This document shows positions 25,001 to 37,300 of a stretch of DNA of 64,000 nucleotides, piece by piece (positions within the stretch are counted from its first letter, which is position 1; each line of letters opens with the position of its first letter). Source of the stretch: Branchiostoma floridae (lineage: Eukaryota; Chordata; Leptocardii; Amphioxiformes; Branchiostomatidae); the NCBI RefSeq assembly GCF_000003815.2, contig NC_049982.1:9470614-9534613 (forward strand), read 5' to 3'. A program made the position numbers and the translations under genes. Below the pieces are notes generated by a model. It was not told where the DNA came from. It worked only from the letters and a program-made list of their open reading frames with translations, and made no database searches.

Positions 25001-28000
25001 GAACTTATTATAGCATGCAGTAGAACACTGAGTAAAGTCTCCCCGGTCCTGTATGAACTTCGGCTTCATGCTAATTGCCGCGCCAGCTTCGTAAGAAAGG
25101 TAAACAAATTTTACTGATATTTTTTTCTTAGCCCACCTTTACAAACGGTAAATGAATACTGTAACATAAATATTTTTACAACGTTGTAGCGGTGTTAAAC
25201 AGAGATAGGGTCAAAGGCGCGGCAGTGAAATATTACTGAACGAAATTTCAGCATGTGGAGCGCAATTTTACAATGCCGGGTGCCGAACTCGGGCGTGAGG
25301 CGTCTCAAGCTTGTGGAGGCCCGGGGAAATTTTGAAATCTTGACCCTCTGAAACGGCATTTCCTGCCTTTTGAGGGACAAATTTTGCTGGTAGATCGAGC
25401 AAATTTTTTTTCCTAGGCCCTCCCCCCGTCTCAAAATATTTTTCCTAGGCCCTCCCCCCGGCTCAAAATTTTTTTCCTAGGCCCTCCCCCCCCAGACGAC
25501 CGGCCCTCCCCCCCCGCTAAATATCGACCAGTCCCTTAGGCCTGAAGTTATTGTGATATTAGTCAGACTTACACCACAGTAATTGTTTCCATGAGTTAGA
25601 CCATCCCACAGGGCTGCGGTTATTGTGATGATGTTTGTAAGACTCACACCACATTTCTTGTTTCCAGGAGGCGGAAGTTGAGAGGCTGCTGGAGGAGGTG
25701 AAGAGACAGTGTCAGGAGGAGACTCAGCTGGTCAGCAGGCTGCGGTCTCAGCTCACATCACAGGAGTCATCTGTGCAAAACCAGGAACAGCAACTCAACA
25801 AGGTAAGGTGGATCGAGTGTACCATGTAATGTAGCTCTTGGCTCACCTCATACTCATAGGAGATGTCTGTACATTTCCAGGAATAATATTACTCAATAAG
25901 GTCACTATGCAGTACTAGTATACTAATCCTACATGTCATATATGATAAGGCATCATACAGTGTGTCAGGTAATGTAGCTCTGTTACATGTATGTGTTTGA
26001 CCATTGCAGGCCCGTGTGGAGTTGAACAACCTGCGATCAGAAGAGGCAAACCTGGAGCAGAAGTTGGAGACAGGGAAGATCCGGCTGGAGGCGACCATCA
26101 CGGCAATCAGAGCTGCACACACGGAGATAGCACAGGTACACAGGGGACTGGTCATGGACATGGTGTGGTGTGTTTAACTTAAAGGGGAAGAAAACAATGG
26201 ACTTGGAAGGGTCATGGGATTTGTTAAAGATGGATGGGAGATTGCAGTAGAATTTTTTAAAGATTATTTGCAAAGGAAAGTTGCCCCCACCCACACAAGT
26301 ACACAACATCAGAGAAGAAAAAAAATGTGCACCAACAGTAGATATTCCACCTAATCAACAGATGAGTAGATTCTGATGTATATCTATGAAGTACTCGCAT
26401 CCACTATTCAATGAGCTTCTTGTTAATACCATAATAAAAAAAAATTGCTCTTGTAAGATTGACACTTGTATTACATGTATCAAAACAGGATGTTGATGTG
26501 GCTTGTTTGTTGCAGGTGCGAGAGCAGTTGTCCAAGCTGCAGGACACCCAGAGGAACCTGAGCACGCAGGTCGGGCCGGGGGGAGTCGGGGACATCGGCC
26601 TCATGACAGCCACAACCACCTCCTCATCATGGGACACTGGGGCTGTGAGTCAACATCACTTTTACTTTATACTGCTCGTATTTCAGCACATGCACTGATG
26701 TTCAGCAAAAACCAACCTTCTTTGTGGACCTGAACAATTTTGTTGATATTGGTGCTTAAGTGTCTTAATTGATGCCTTCTAACTTTTAGGAAAGGAAAAT
26801 TGTTTTGGAATGCCATACAGTTTCCCAAATTATACAGTAACAAGTTGGGCAGTCTATTGGCTTCCACTGTACAAATATGAATCTAAACGTTCATAAATTG
26901 GTAGGTACAAGACATGTATTCTATAGCTCTCTTTATAGAATGAATTGGAATGTTCGTGTCTTGTTGCAGAGTGATCCCTTTGGTAGCAAGGACCCCTTTG
27001 CAACAACTGGAAATGGTAGCAAGGATATCTTTGCAACAACTGGAAATGGTATGTTCTGGATTTTCATCTTATCTAAATAAAACTGAAAGTCTGCTGTTTA
27101 AGTTTTGGCTTATCTTTGATAATCATTTATACAACACTTCACAATATACTTACTAAGTAATATATGTTATTACTGGTTTGAATACAGTTTTATAATTCTG
27201 TGTACTTCTGGGTACTTTTATATGTAATGCAAGATATTACTTCCAGTTTGTTCTGCTTTTATCTTGGTACCCATACTTCTGCTTTTGATATTTGCAGATT
27301 ACAATGATCCATTTAAGGCAGAAGATCCTTTTAAAACAGGTAGGTTGAACAGCTGAACTGCATCTGTTATCAACTGCAGTAACTGTTACACGTATGCATG
27401 TTACATGAGTGTCCCAAAACAATATTTTCCATATACATAATGAATGAATGAAAGACCTTTACTGTACATTCATGCCTATGTGGGCTAGGTCACTCACACT
27501 CACTCACTCACGTCCCATGGACTAGATATAGGTCATTAATAGTATGACGTAACAAACATATACAGGAAAGTACAAACAACAACACACAAGTTGACCATAC
27601 AAAGGTGTTGTACTAAGCTAATAGAGTCAACATCTTCTCACTTCTTTGTGCATGCGATGTGCCACTACAGACAGGACATAGAGTAAGAGTCCCAGAGCAA
27701 ATTCTTCAGTCAGATATAGTCAGAGAGCCACAATTATGACACTCCTACCCAAAGATCCCTGCTAAACTATCTACAATAAGTCTGTCTTAATGTATGTCCC
27801 CCCAGACGTGTTCCAGTCCAGTGTTGCTGACCCTGGCTTTTCCACGGACCCGTTTGGTGATGATCCCTTCAGTGGGAAAGACCCCTTTGGTGCAGATACA
27901 GGAAATATTAAGGTAACCATCCCCTTCTGCTCATGCTACTGAATGGGAGTAACAAGAGTAAATGGAGTCACAAGAACATTGTGACAGTCATACAAAGTGA

Positions 28001-29401
28001 GAATTCATGTCTGTATAGGAGAACATGTATCTGAAAGTATAGCAATGTTATTATAAAAACTGATAGGAAATAGTGTCCCTAATGTATTATTTCTTGGCAT
28101 CAGACTTACTTCACACCATCACTAAACACAGACCTACTCATTGGTCAGCATTTCACTTTAGAACCCAAGAAATATCCACGCTTGCCATGTAATTATACCA
28201 TGGGGATCTAATTATATATATATCATATGTAGCAAGCCATCTTTGTTGCAAAGCAAGTGATGATGGTGAAATCTTTTTTATACAGCCATTTGAAGCAGAG
28301 CCAGAGCCAGTACCATCACTTCCACCCAAAAAGAACCCCCCTCCCCGTCCGGCACCCCCTCGGCCTGCCCCTCCCCCTGTAACAACAGCAGCACCAGCGG
28401 AGATGGACCCCTTTGGCAGTAGCCAATCAGCAAGCTTGGATAATGATCCCTTTGCCAGCAGCCAATCGGCAACCATGGACAATGATCCCTTCGCAAGTAG
28501 CCAATCGGCAACCACAGAGAAGGACCCCTTCAGTAGCAGCCAATCAGATCCCTTCAATTTTGGTGCTACGGACGACCCCTTCTTCTCGGGAGCCAAGTCG
28601 TCAAGCGACACGCTTGTCAACGACCCGTTCAGCAGTGGCGGGGATCCATTCCAAAGTAGCGGCAACACTCAGTCCAGTGCTGGAGACTTCTTTGCAGACT
28701 TTTCTGGTTTTGGCAAGGTTTGTGTTTTCTTTCATTTATTTTTTATGAGTCCTCAAGGTTAAAGTTGTTTGTATAGTACATACGTATTTCTTCCCAGTGA
28801 TGAATATTATGTCATACTTTTAACATGTCTATTGCTGACTATGGCAACCCCATAACCAAGACCCCATTTATAGCAGGCTTTGCAAATTTGAATTCACCCA
28901 ACTGCAGGCACTAAATTCCTGATGAGATGATTTGCAAAGCCCAGCGTGAACAGTCCAACTCTGGCTATAACTCCAAGGAGCTTTATGCTGGATCAGCAAA
29001 ACCTACCTCAGGGGTTATCTCCAAGCAGATCCTACAGTGCCATAAGATAGTATCAAAACTGGCTAAGGAGTATCGCTGGCCAAATGGGAGTCAAACAGGC
29101 GCATACACACTCCGGCTTCACTCCTCTGCAAGCTTTTGATACTCATTTTTATAAATAAAAATAAAATGCTACTGTAGGATCTGCTTGGAAATTACCTCAG
29201 GGGAACAGAGTTCAAAACAGATGTGTTACCAGAAGGCTGTCCCTTGTATTTCAGGTAACAGAGGAGGACCAGCTGGCCTGGGCGAGGTCTGAGAGCGAGG
29301 CAGAACAGAAACGTCTGGAGCAGCTCCAGAAGCAGGAGCAGGCGGACATGGAGCTGGCCATGGCACTCAGTAGGGAGGACTCCAAGAACGGCACACCATG
29401 A
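17976..29401 (+). CDS. EPS15: Epidermal growth factor receptor substrate 15 (EPS15/EPS15L1-type endocytic adaptor)
   Basis: EPS15 proteins are early scaffolds of clathrin-coated pits that bind NPF ligands, AP-2 and ubiquitinated cargo. Twenty-two coding exons were read: 17976-18017, 18441-18530, 18731-18778, 19111-19206, 19392-19436, 19606-19689, 19867-19908, 20020-20079, 20286-20441, 20850-21004, 21496-21574, 21923-22065, 22628-22700, 22964-23062, 25668-25802, 26010-26135, 26516-26644, 26970-27048, 27298-27339, 27806-27912, 28286-28717, 29255-29401. The sum is 802 codons plus TGA; vertebrate members have about 860-900. In order: three EH domains (about 8-92, 107-195, 227-318), a coiled coil (about 340-520), a DPF-rich region (535-754), a proline-rich stretch and C-terminal ubiquitin-interacting motifs. 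Invertebrates usually have one gene for both vertebrate paralogues, so EPS15L1 is equally fitting as a name. The intron at 23063-25667 carries a TIR transposon. Confidence 0.95.
23429..25535. mobile_element. Harbinger-like non-autonomous TIR element
   Basis: Perfect 41-bp terminal inverted repeats (23429-23469 and 25495-25535) begin GGGACTGGTCGATATTTAGC. They are flanked by a TTA direct repeat (23426-23428 and 25536-25538). A three-base TWA target and GGG-starting ends fit the PIF/Harbinger superfamily. Just inside each end are three copies of a 30-bp unit (TCAAAAATTTTTTCCTAGGC then CCTCCCCCC) at about 23481-23573 and 25401-25493. These copies face the same direction at both ends. No transposase frame is evident in the 1.8-kb interior. 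Confidence 0.88.
27441..27533. repeat. Interspersed repeat fragment (first copy)
   Basis: GAATGAATGAAAGACCTTT, a TACATT stretch and later CATGGACTAGATATAGG also occur at 37188-37241 in a shorter arrangement. This looks like the tail of a dispersed retroelement; the family is unknown. It lies in the EPS15 intron between exons 19 and 20. Confidence 0.4.
28053..28189 (+). repeat. Diverged interspersed repeat, copy A
   Basis: About 135 bp align with 29832-29970 in the same orientation with many substitutions. Shared anchors are CTGATAGGAAATAGTGTC versus CTGGTAGAAAACAGTGTC, TTGGTCAG versus TCGGTCAG, and AAATATCCAC. It lies in the EPS15 intron before exon 21. Confidence 0.6.
29015..29192. mobile_element. 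178-bp MITE with 11-bp target duplication (Mutator-like)
   Basis: The ends are inverted (TTATCTCCAAGCAGATCCTAC on the left, with the complementary CTACTGTAGGATCTGCTTGG on the right). The flanks carry the direct repeat TACCTCAGGGG at 29004-29014 and 29193-29203. A long target duplication suggests a Mutator-like origin. Inside are CATAAGATAGTATCAAA and its partial inverted partner. It sits in the last EPS15 intron. Related copies are at 54234-54417 and near 55920-56035. Confidence 0.8.
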
Positions 29402-29576
29402 GCTATACACTCCATAGGGGGCCACCTCCAAACTATAGATATATCATTGATGTCGTCCAAGAAGATTGAGATATTGTCTTGTGAATTCCAAGTGCTTAGT
29501 AGAGTATTAAATGTCATTTATGATGCATTTACTAAAAAAAACATTGTCATACATTGTGAGAAGCCATGTCTGTATA

Positions 29577-29786
29577 CTGTAAATGCAGAAACTTTCGCGG
29601 TGGTTTAATCTTCACGGGTTTTCGCGGTGGCCGCTTCACCGCGAATTTAAAACCACCGCGAACATTTTTCTATGGCAGTAAGAGACTACAGTGCATGGTG
29701 ATACCGCGAAATTAAATCCACCGCGAAAAGTCCTTTTTTCCCGCTACCGCGAAATTAAGTCCCCGCGAACTTAAATATATTTACAG
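29577..29786. mobile_element. MITE with CTGTAAAT ends and TA target
   Basis: The element starts CTGTAAATGCAGAAACTTTC and ends with the inverted form ATATATTTACAG. It is bounded by TA on both sides (29575-29576 and 29787-29788), as for Tc1/mariner-type insertions. The interior is a set of imperfect palindromes of CCGCGAAATTAA and TTTCGCGGTGG. It lies about 175 bp after the EPS15 stop codon, probably in the 3' UTR. Confidence 0.8.
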
Positions 29787-29831
29787 TAATAGAACATGAA
29801 TCTAAAACAAACCAATGTGTAGATGTTTTAG

Positions 29832-29970
29832 TTAAAACTGGTAGAAAACAGTGTCGCAAGTGTATTTTTCCTGGTATTACACTTATTCACGCCAACACTA
29901 ACTAAGCACACTGATCTGCTCATCGGTCAGTGTTTTATTGTAGAACCTCAAAAATATCCACACTTCCCAT
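29832..29970 (+). repeat. Diverged interspersed repeat, copy B
   Basis: Partner of 28053-28189, 1.78 kb away in the same orientation. It begins 46 bp after the MITE. No terminal structure could be identified for this family. Confidence 0.6.
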
Positions 29971-31386
29971 GCTTGCATTTTGGCATCACTTTTGGCAGCA
30001 AAATTTATCAGAAGATGCCCATCGTAATAAAAACATGTTTCCAACAATTTTAAGGGTAACAAAGTTTTATCCATGGTGTTGTTGCTGCCAAAGTCTGTGT
30101 ACAATCATGAATGCTGTATATCCATGTTTAGCCTGGATGTATTGTATGTAGACAAGCACATCCAACTTCACATGCTCTGTAGGAACACCTGTGGAGTACT
30201 CGTAGCAAGTGTACCAGTAGTTCTTGATAGCCAAGTTGCTAGAGGAGTTAGCCTTAGCACTACTCATCCACAGATCTTCTGTTGATACCTGAAACAGCTA
30301 TCAACTCAAGATACTACATACTACATGTAGTAGGAAAAGTTACTGTAAAAGAGAATATGAAAATCCAGGAGTGTCCATGGTGGTTTTATGTTTGTGGTTG
30401 AAACTAGAGGGTAAGCAGGCATAAGATAGTGAAGATGTCACTGCGAAAATCACTAACATAAAACCATTGAAAAAAAAATATTTTACAATAATCTGTGAAC
30501 GACATACATAGCAGAAATATAACATTGAAGTCAGGAAGTTGTAAAGGGGGCAGGGATCATTGGAAATTGAGATAATTCCAATTTTTCAAGGTCAACAAGT
30601 TTCAATTATTTTATGTTTATTTTCTACTATTTCCTGATATTTCTTTTAGATATTCATTTTTGATATGTACTTTTCTTTTTATTTCCTCCACAAACCTTTG
30701 TCAGTACCTGTGGAAATTTTTTGATATGTTGACAGCACCCTCAGTCTCACCTCTGTGCAATAGTCTTTTACAACTTCTTTACATGTCCTCCAAAATCCTC
30801 TCATGGCATGAAAATAAAAAGTCTCCTAGCAGATGATGTTGGATTCATTGTCATGTTGTTTGTGTCTTATACTTGACTGGAGTGACAGTGCTGAAATATG
30901 AAATATAACGTTACCTGGGAGGTTGAAAACTTCAACTAACAGTTTGAGCATTTTTCCAAGGAGGTACATTTTTTTTTTAAACAGCATGGAGGTTAAGGGA
31001 GCCTCCTCTGTACTTCCCTTGGAATTAGATAAACCCTCACCTCACCTCACCGGACGGTCCCATAGCCTCCCCAGCCGAAGGGCTGTCACCAAAGAGAAAA
31101 GCTCCTGAACCTTGGATCAATGGATAGATGAGAAAGTTGTGGTATTGCAATTTTCAAAAACAAACCCACGCGAAAACACATGGCATGAGCTGTGCACATC
31201 ACAGGTTGATTTCGTCACTTTTGCACAATTAGTCTAAAAAAGATCCCTCCATTGAAAGACTTTTAAAACCGTTTCCCAGTTTTAAATTTGGTCCTCCTTA
31301 GATGTTGGCGGGAAAATCCGACCACGTGTTGTGCGTGATCTCCCATGATGCACCAGGTGATCGCTGATCGGTAGACAGACGGGAAG

Positions 31387-34300
31387 ATGGCGGACGGAGT
31401 GGATATAGATCTGTACGCCGACGACTTGGAGCAGGAATTCACACAGGTAGGGACCTCAGACATCAACGAAACGGCATCAGGACGGTACCCAAAAGATTAG
31501 TGAACGTTTTGATCAGCAAAACTGTGCCATAGGAGCTACAATCTGTGCATATTTTGAGTGTACCCAACATGTTTTTGCATGATGTCGCGCCTGACAAAGA
31601 AGCGACGCCATGCTGTTTTGGCCACGCCGCCTGATTTGTCTCAGAAGCAGTCCAGGCTTAGTACTGTAATGTTCCGTGGGTTTCTCTTATAAAATAGAAG
31701 CAAATTGGCGCGGAACTACCTGTAATTGTTCCGAAATGTTATGCTTACAAATCCATTTCAGGTTTGTCGCATAGTTGTTTTTGATTTGCTAGACGGAAAC
31801 ACGTTTTGTTGTCACCTCCGTGACGTGACCAAGCCTTGTCACAAATCAGGTCACAGTTCTCGTGAAAATGGCCACGAAAAAGAAAGTGGACAACCCAAAG
31901 CCACAGTGATTTATGTAACCAGTTACAGAAAATTGTGACCTTTACTACGTAATGAATACTAGTATCTTTTTACATGGCTTTAGCTTGGCAGAAGAAAAAC
32001 AAAAATAACCAAACAAGACAAAATCAACTGAAAGTTCACACATCTATGGGGTGGGCAGGGTTTGATGTAAATATTGAATCTACTCCAATTTTGTAGGTTT
32101 GTGTGTCTTTTTTTGGAGTGGAGTCAAATTCGTTAAGTGTAACGTTGTGTTGTAAATTTTGGGAAAATAGTAAGTAAAAATATATTTCTTTGAAATGAAA
32201 CTTGTCCAATATCCACTTTTTCCTAATGAAAGAGGTATGTTCCTGATTTTAAAACAATTGTTGTTTCTTGTTGGTGAATGCCCCCAACAATCTGCTTCCT
32301 CTATGAAAGTGTTAGTTAAAGAATGTGTTGCAAATGATGATGGTATCAAGGTATATTCAAGTGTTAAATTGACCTAGTAGAAAATGCTGTATGAGCCTCT
32401 TGTAATGTAACATGGTCCACCATGTCCAGACAGTTTCTCTCTCAGCACCTTAAAGTTAGATCTAGTACTTTTATGAGTATTGTAACCCTGAACACCTTTG
32501 TTGAAGGAGGGTGAGTTTGGCGATGCAGACTTGTACAATGATGTCATCACGGGAAACGCAGGTCCTGATGGCGAGGGTGGGGAGGTAAGAAAGGTTGGTG
32601 GTGAAGTGTTCCCTGTAGTCCTGTCCCTCTTGCTTCTGCTTGAGCTGTAAATGCTTCATGCTGTACAAGGGGAAATGTTTGTCAATCAGTGGTGTAATGT
32701 GTTTGTTCATGGTGACCTTCTTTACCGCGAGCTCAAAACCACTGCAAACGTTTTGCCTTTTACAGTAGCATGGCAGTTTCAACTACAAACACTCCATTTT
32801 CTCCCTACAATGAAGTTGAATTCCCTCAAATATCTGTTTCCACCTGTACAGTAGTAACTAATGTTCTGTCATAACCTGATTTTGTTTGGTTTCTTATTAA
32901 CAAGTTATGCCAGTCTTGAAAACCTAATTTTCATTATGTATGAAATTAAAAAAACTAAAGTCAGAATAATAGTATATGACTAAGTGGTAGTGTCAGCATC
33001 AGTAAACAGCTTGCCCCCCAAAATTTAAGTTTCAATTTGTGCCAACTAAAACATCACTATCCTAGTTTGAGCTGTCAAATTTCCATTTATCAAAGGTTAA
33101 CTGGTTGGTCTGAAACCATGGCATCCCCCCTCCTGTTCTTCCACAACAAACAACATGGCCAAAGGTTAAAGTTGCCACCTGTTGCTGATATTTCATTCCC
33201 AGCACAGGGATTGTCAAAGAAAGAAAGATTTAGGGGTGTGAGTTCTGGAAAATATAATGTTTATACAGACAAAAAGTCAAGACGAAAATCTGTAAAAAGA
33301 TGGAGGAAATGATTGAAAATTTTTAGCACAGTAAAATTTAACATCTTGGTACCCACTGTTCATTTGCAGGGAAAAAATAATATTACTGATGACCCCACTG
33401 TCCTTTTATGGTTCAGCCCTTGCCACTTTTGCCAGCGAACAAAACGAAAGTGCTTTTAAGCCAGATGCTGTATTTTTGTGCTGGCTGTGATGATGACTGG
33501 TGATTTTGTGAACCAGGACTGTGCAGACCGTATGTTGATCCTTCCCATCCCCTCCCTACAGTACATGGAGGGGCCCACCACCCCCACGGAGCACAAGACT
33601 AGCTCTGTTCCCTCCCACAGTGCCTACCAGGGCAGGCGATGGTCGGTGTATATCGGAAACCTCACCTGGGTAAGTACAGCTACATCTTACTTAGTCTGTG
33701 TAACCTAAACTCTGATGTCTGGGGCTGTCCCCCCAGTCCCTCGACGGGCTGCTATAAGCAAGTTTTAATCAGGCTACATCTTACTTAGACTATTAAAACT
33801 ATATATATGTTATTGTTCCTCAATACCTTTAACGCTAATTAGTATCTCATTGTAAAGTATTTCATATTTGCTGTATTTACAGTATTTTTTAGAATGTGTA
33901 GTTGCTAAGGGGAATATGCAAATGTGTTGAGTTTGAAATTCAATTTTATAAGTAGCTGATTTAAAGAAAGAAGTAACCTGGAAGTGGGGCAACCTGAAAT
34001 GTTGATGGTGCAACCTAGCTGAAAAAAGTTTTTCAAGCACTGTAATTGTTTTATTTCTTTACTGAGTGAGACATTGTCTTTCCTTGTAGTGGACGACTGA
34101 TGCAGACCTGTCTGAAGCCATCCTGTCAGTGGGAGTAAAAGACCTGCTGGAGATCAAGTTCTATGAGAACAGAGCAAACGGACAGTCCAAAGGGTAGGCT
34201 TTATCAATGGTGAACCATGTTGTAATAGTGATCTAGATTGTCAAAATGGTGTGGTAATTATGTCAAGAAGTTGTTGATGTGTCATTTCCAAGAAAACATG

Positions 34301-37300
34301 ATATGCGAGGAAGTTGCATTGGCTATATGAAAATGAAGACAAGCCTGTACAAGTTATCGCCTGGCAATTGTCTCTCTCCATTTCCGCCGTGGTCATACCT
34401 AGCATGCCTCTGGCAGGCAGGCACACACGTCCTAGCTCTTCACAGCCATACCGGAAGTGAAAAGAGACTCCTCCCACTTCCGCCTGTGGCTGTGCTCCCG
34501 TGAAACCCCAGTTCTTTTTCTCGCTACGCAGGTTACACACACGCGTTTCTAGCTCCGCGTTTTTTCGCGTTTACTTTTATTACAAGTTTCGTTTGAGTGT
34601 TAATAGACATGTCTAGTCTCTAAGTTCTTAGTTTCTTTGCTAATACACTTCTGGGAAGTGTTTTTTTCGTGCGTGAGGAGGTTTGGTCGCGTCAAATCTT
34701 ACGCAGCTCCGACACGTGTGACGGGCAACATGTCCAGGCACGCATCCGCCCCCTCGCCCCTGGAATCTTCGACGGAAGCTGAGCGCTTGTTGGCGTTGTG
34801 CGAGTCTCTTTGTTTCCGGAGAGTAGCCAGCAAAACGAGCTACTACTAGGTGGGCGGACACCCGTGGCTCCGCAGGAGTGGAATGACCAGCATCCTCCCA
34901 TGCTATTATAATTTGACGTGCGGTTGACCGACCGTTTTTCGGCAGAGTTTCCCGCGGCGGTTTAATAGGAGAGCGGCACGTCGCTCAGAGAGTCATCGTT
35001 CACCAACATGTCGAACCGTGTCCGCGTTTTTTCGGGTATTCGTAGTAGTTATCAGCGGTTTGTTTACAGCGACGTCTAGGCTTCGTCTCCTCGACCGCTT
35101 CGGCAGCATGTTCCAACCGCCCGCGGGCCCTTCCGCCTTTTATCAGGTAAGTTTGTTTCCGCGGCATACTGTCGCCGCGCGTAGTCCTCACTACGCCCCG
35201 TCTTGTGACCGATATGTGTTTACGGAAATTTCCCGCAGTATTTTTACTTGAGCAGCTCCACTTCCGTGTTGTATAGTGGCGAGTATCCTCGCCTGTCACG
35301 CGGGAGACCGGGGCTCGTTTCCCGACACGGAGCCAGGAAGCAGATGGGTATTTGAGTAGTCACGGAGTGTCTATGATTCATTATCCTTCATTACCAGGTG
35401 AGCAAGCTCGTTTGAGTCCTGGTCATTGTTCAATTTAGTTTCACGTCAGGGTGTTTTTGCTCGTTCCTCGAGCGACATATGCACAGAAGCTGAGTGCTGT
35501 TTGTCGTCACTATATTGAAAGTGTTTAAATGCTGTGTCCCAATCCACGTGCATACATTGCTATGAAAGTGTTTCAGGTGAGCTACGCTCGCACCACATTC
35601 CTGCCTGGGCGGAGACGTTGCAGTTCCACCGAGCCCACTTCGGCAGGGTAGCGCGGATGTGCCGCCAACACAATAATGGTGCACCATGTGACACCTTTGG
35701 GACACAACAGCAGAGAACCCATTCCAACCAGTCTTCCTCGGAATTTGGTCATGGGTCACAGCAGCATGTATCAGGTGTCAGCGGACACGAGAATGTATCT
35801 GAGATGTAGTGCGGCCTTTTCGGAGCCCGACGATTCTCACACAGCCGGCATGCAGACCGGGAGTGTGACTAGTATCAGCCGTCGTTTCTTGCTCAGCTGG
35901 CAGACCGCCATCCAAGACGTACGCAGGGCCGTTTATGAGCCATGCTGCTGGAGACTGCAGGCCTAGGCCACATAGAATCTTCCTGACTGGCGCCGCAATC
36001 GTCTACGGTTCCAGGGCGCCTTCCGCTGAGCGGACACAAGCACCGAATGCAGCGATGGTAGGTAAGTGTATTCCAAGCCATGCTGCAGGTGAGTGGAAAG
36101 TCCAATTCAGGACTATAGCAACGTGCCTAACCATAGGCGTCAAGCTGAGGTATGTTTTGTTCACTTTCGTGGTGCGTGTTATACTCGCCCAAATGACTTT
36201 TTGCGGTGTTTTTTAATACTTCAATCCCGTCTAACAGGGTCAAAATGACCGTAGGAGGCACCCAGTGCCTTTTGGCGAGGATTTTTCTCACGCTGGCAGT
36301 CTTGTAGCGACGTCTCTGCCAAGTTTTTAAAGTAATCCGTTTCTTACCGTTCATGAATTTTCTCAAATTCTTGAGTTGTTGATTCTTTGTTTACTGAGAA
36401 CGTTATAGTACGTTCATGATTGTGCCAGGTAGGGTTGGAAAAATGTTTCTCCATGGGGAGAGTTTATGCAGTAAAGTTATGTGGTTTTCATTGTTTTACT
36501 GCCAGTACTTCCAGTATGGAGCCATGCTACGCCTCTTTAGAGGTAAATGAGGGTTTGTTAAACCCACTGTTTTCGCTCCGCTGTTTATTGTTGACTGTTA
36601 TGCAAAATTTGCTGTTACTACTTGGCTTAGATCGCCAGGTTGCTTAGCATTTTTATGCAAATGTATTGGAATGGATCGTTGAGCGCACTTTCCGTAATAT
36701 TTCTCGTTCGGGTCACTCGTCGTCACTGTCATGTAAAATTTTCGTGGCTACGTTAGCGTTGATCGCCATCGTGTTCGACTTTTCTTAAAAGCTCCTTGGT
36801 TATTCTGTTTCAAGCTGATCAAGCAGCTTCCGCTGTTTCAGAGTTGTCTGACCATTTTAGGTCTTCGCGGTTTTCGTTACTTGGTATGTTACTTGAGTTT
36901 CTTTTCGCTGATGTATGTTTTCGATTGTTTTCGCTCTCGCGTACCAGTTTTCGTTTTGTTTTCGGGTCTTTTAGACGCGCATTTTCGCCGTTTTTTTGTA
37001 GGCTAGCCAGGCGTTGACCTCGGGTGTTAGGAAGTCTCACGCTTCTTTTGAATATTTTACCTTTTGAATATTTTACCGCTACGGCGGTGGCCGCTTTGGA
37101 ACGTGGTGTTAGGTCGGACTTCGCCATCAGCTGTTTACGTGTTAATCTTTTTACCATTGTCATCACAAGCCGTGTGCCTTATGAGTGTATGAATGAAAGA
37201 CCTTTGTGGTACATTTTTTTTTCTCGATGGACTAGATAGGCTGCCTTTCAAATAGGCCTTGTTCAAGCATCTCTTGTTCGTCCGTCGGGTTCCAAGTTCA

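Larger units (their letters stand above)
22628..29401 (+). other. EPS15: EPS15 coiled coil, DPF region and ubiquitin-interacting motifs
   Basis: Exons 13-17 are a heptad-rich oligomerisation region. Exons 18-21 contain 15 DPF tripeptides by my count, the motif that binds the AP-2 alpha appendage. In exon 21 four of them sit in a 13-residue repeat ([13 protein letters not shown] and variants), after a proline-rich stretch with [19 protein letters not shown]. The last exon has a degenerate first ubiquitin-interacting motif ([15 protein letters not shown]) and a good second one ([14 protein letters not shown]) just before the stop. Confidence 0.92.
29402..31386. other. EPS15 3' UTR and EPS15-CPSF6 intergenic region
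   Basis: The two genes are in tandem with 1,985 bp between stop and start. The interval holds the MITE at 29577-29786 and the repeat copy at 29832-29970; the rest is AT-rich with no supported gene. The 5' UTR of CPSF6 should lie just upstream of 31387, where the sequence becomes GC-richer (31300-31386). No TATA box was recognised. Confidence 0.55.

Noticed and set aside
28153-28668. 171-residue open frame on the minus strand
   Set aside because: Antisense shadow of EPS15 exon 21; its apparent repeats mirror the DPF minisatellite.
34731-34848. Short Gag-like frame beginning [20 protein letters not shown] in the DIRS-like element
   Set aside because: It could be a remnant of the element's first gene, but at 39 residues it cannot be assigned.
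36819-37166. Basic 115-residue open frame on the minus strand
   Set aside because: Lysine/arginine-rich by composition of the T-rich plus strand in the DIRS-like interior; no recognisable domain.
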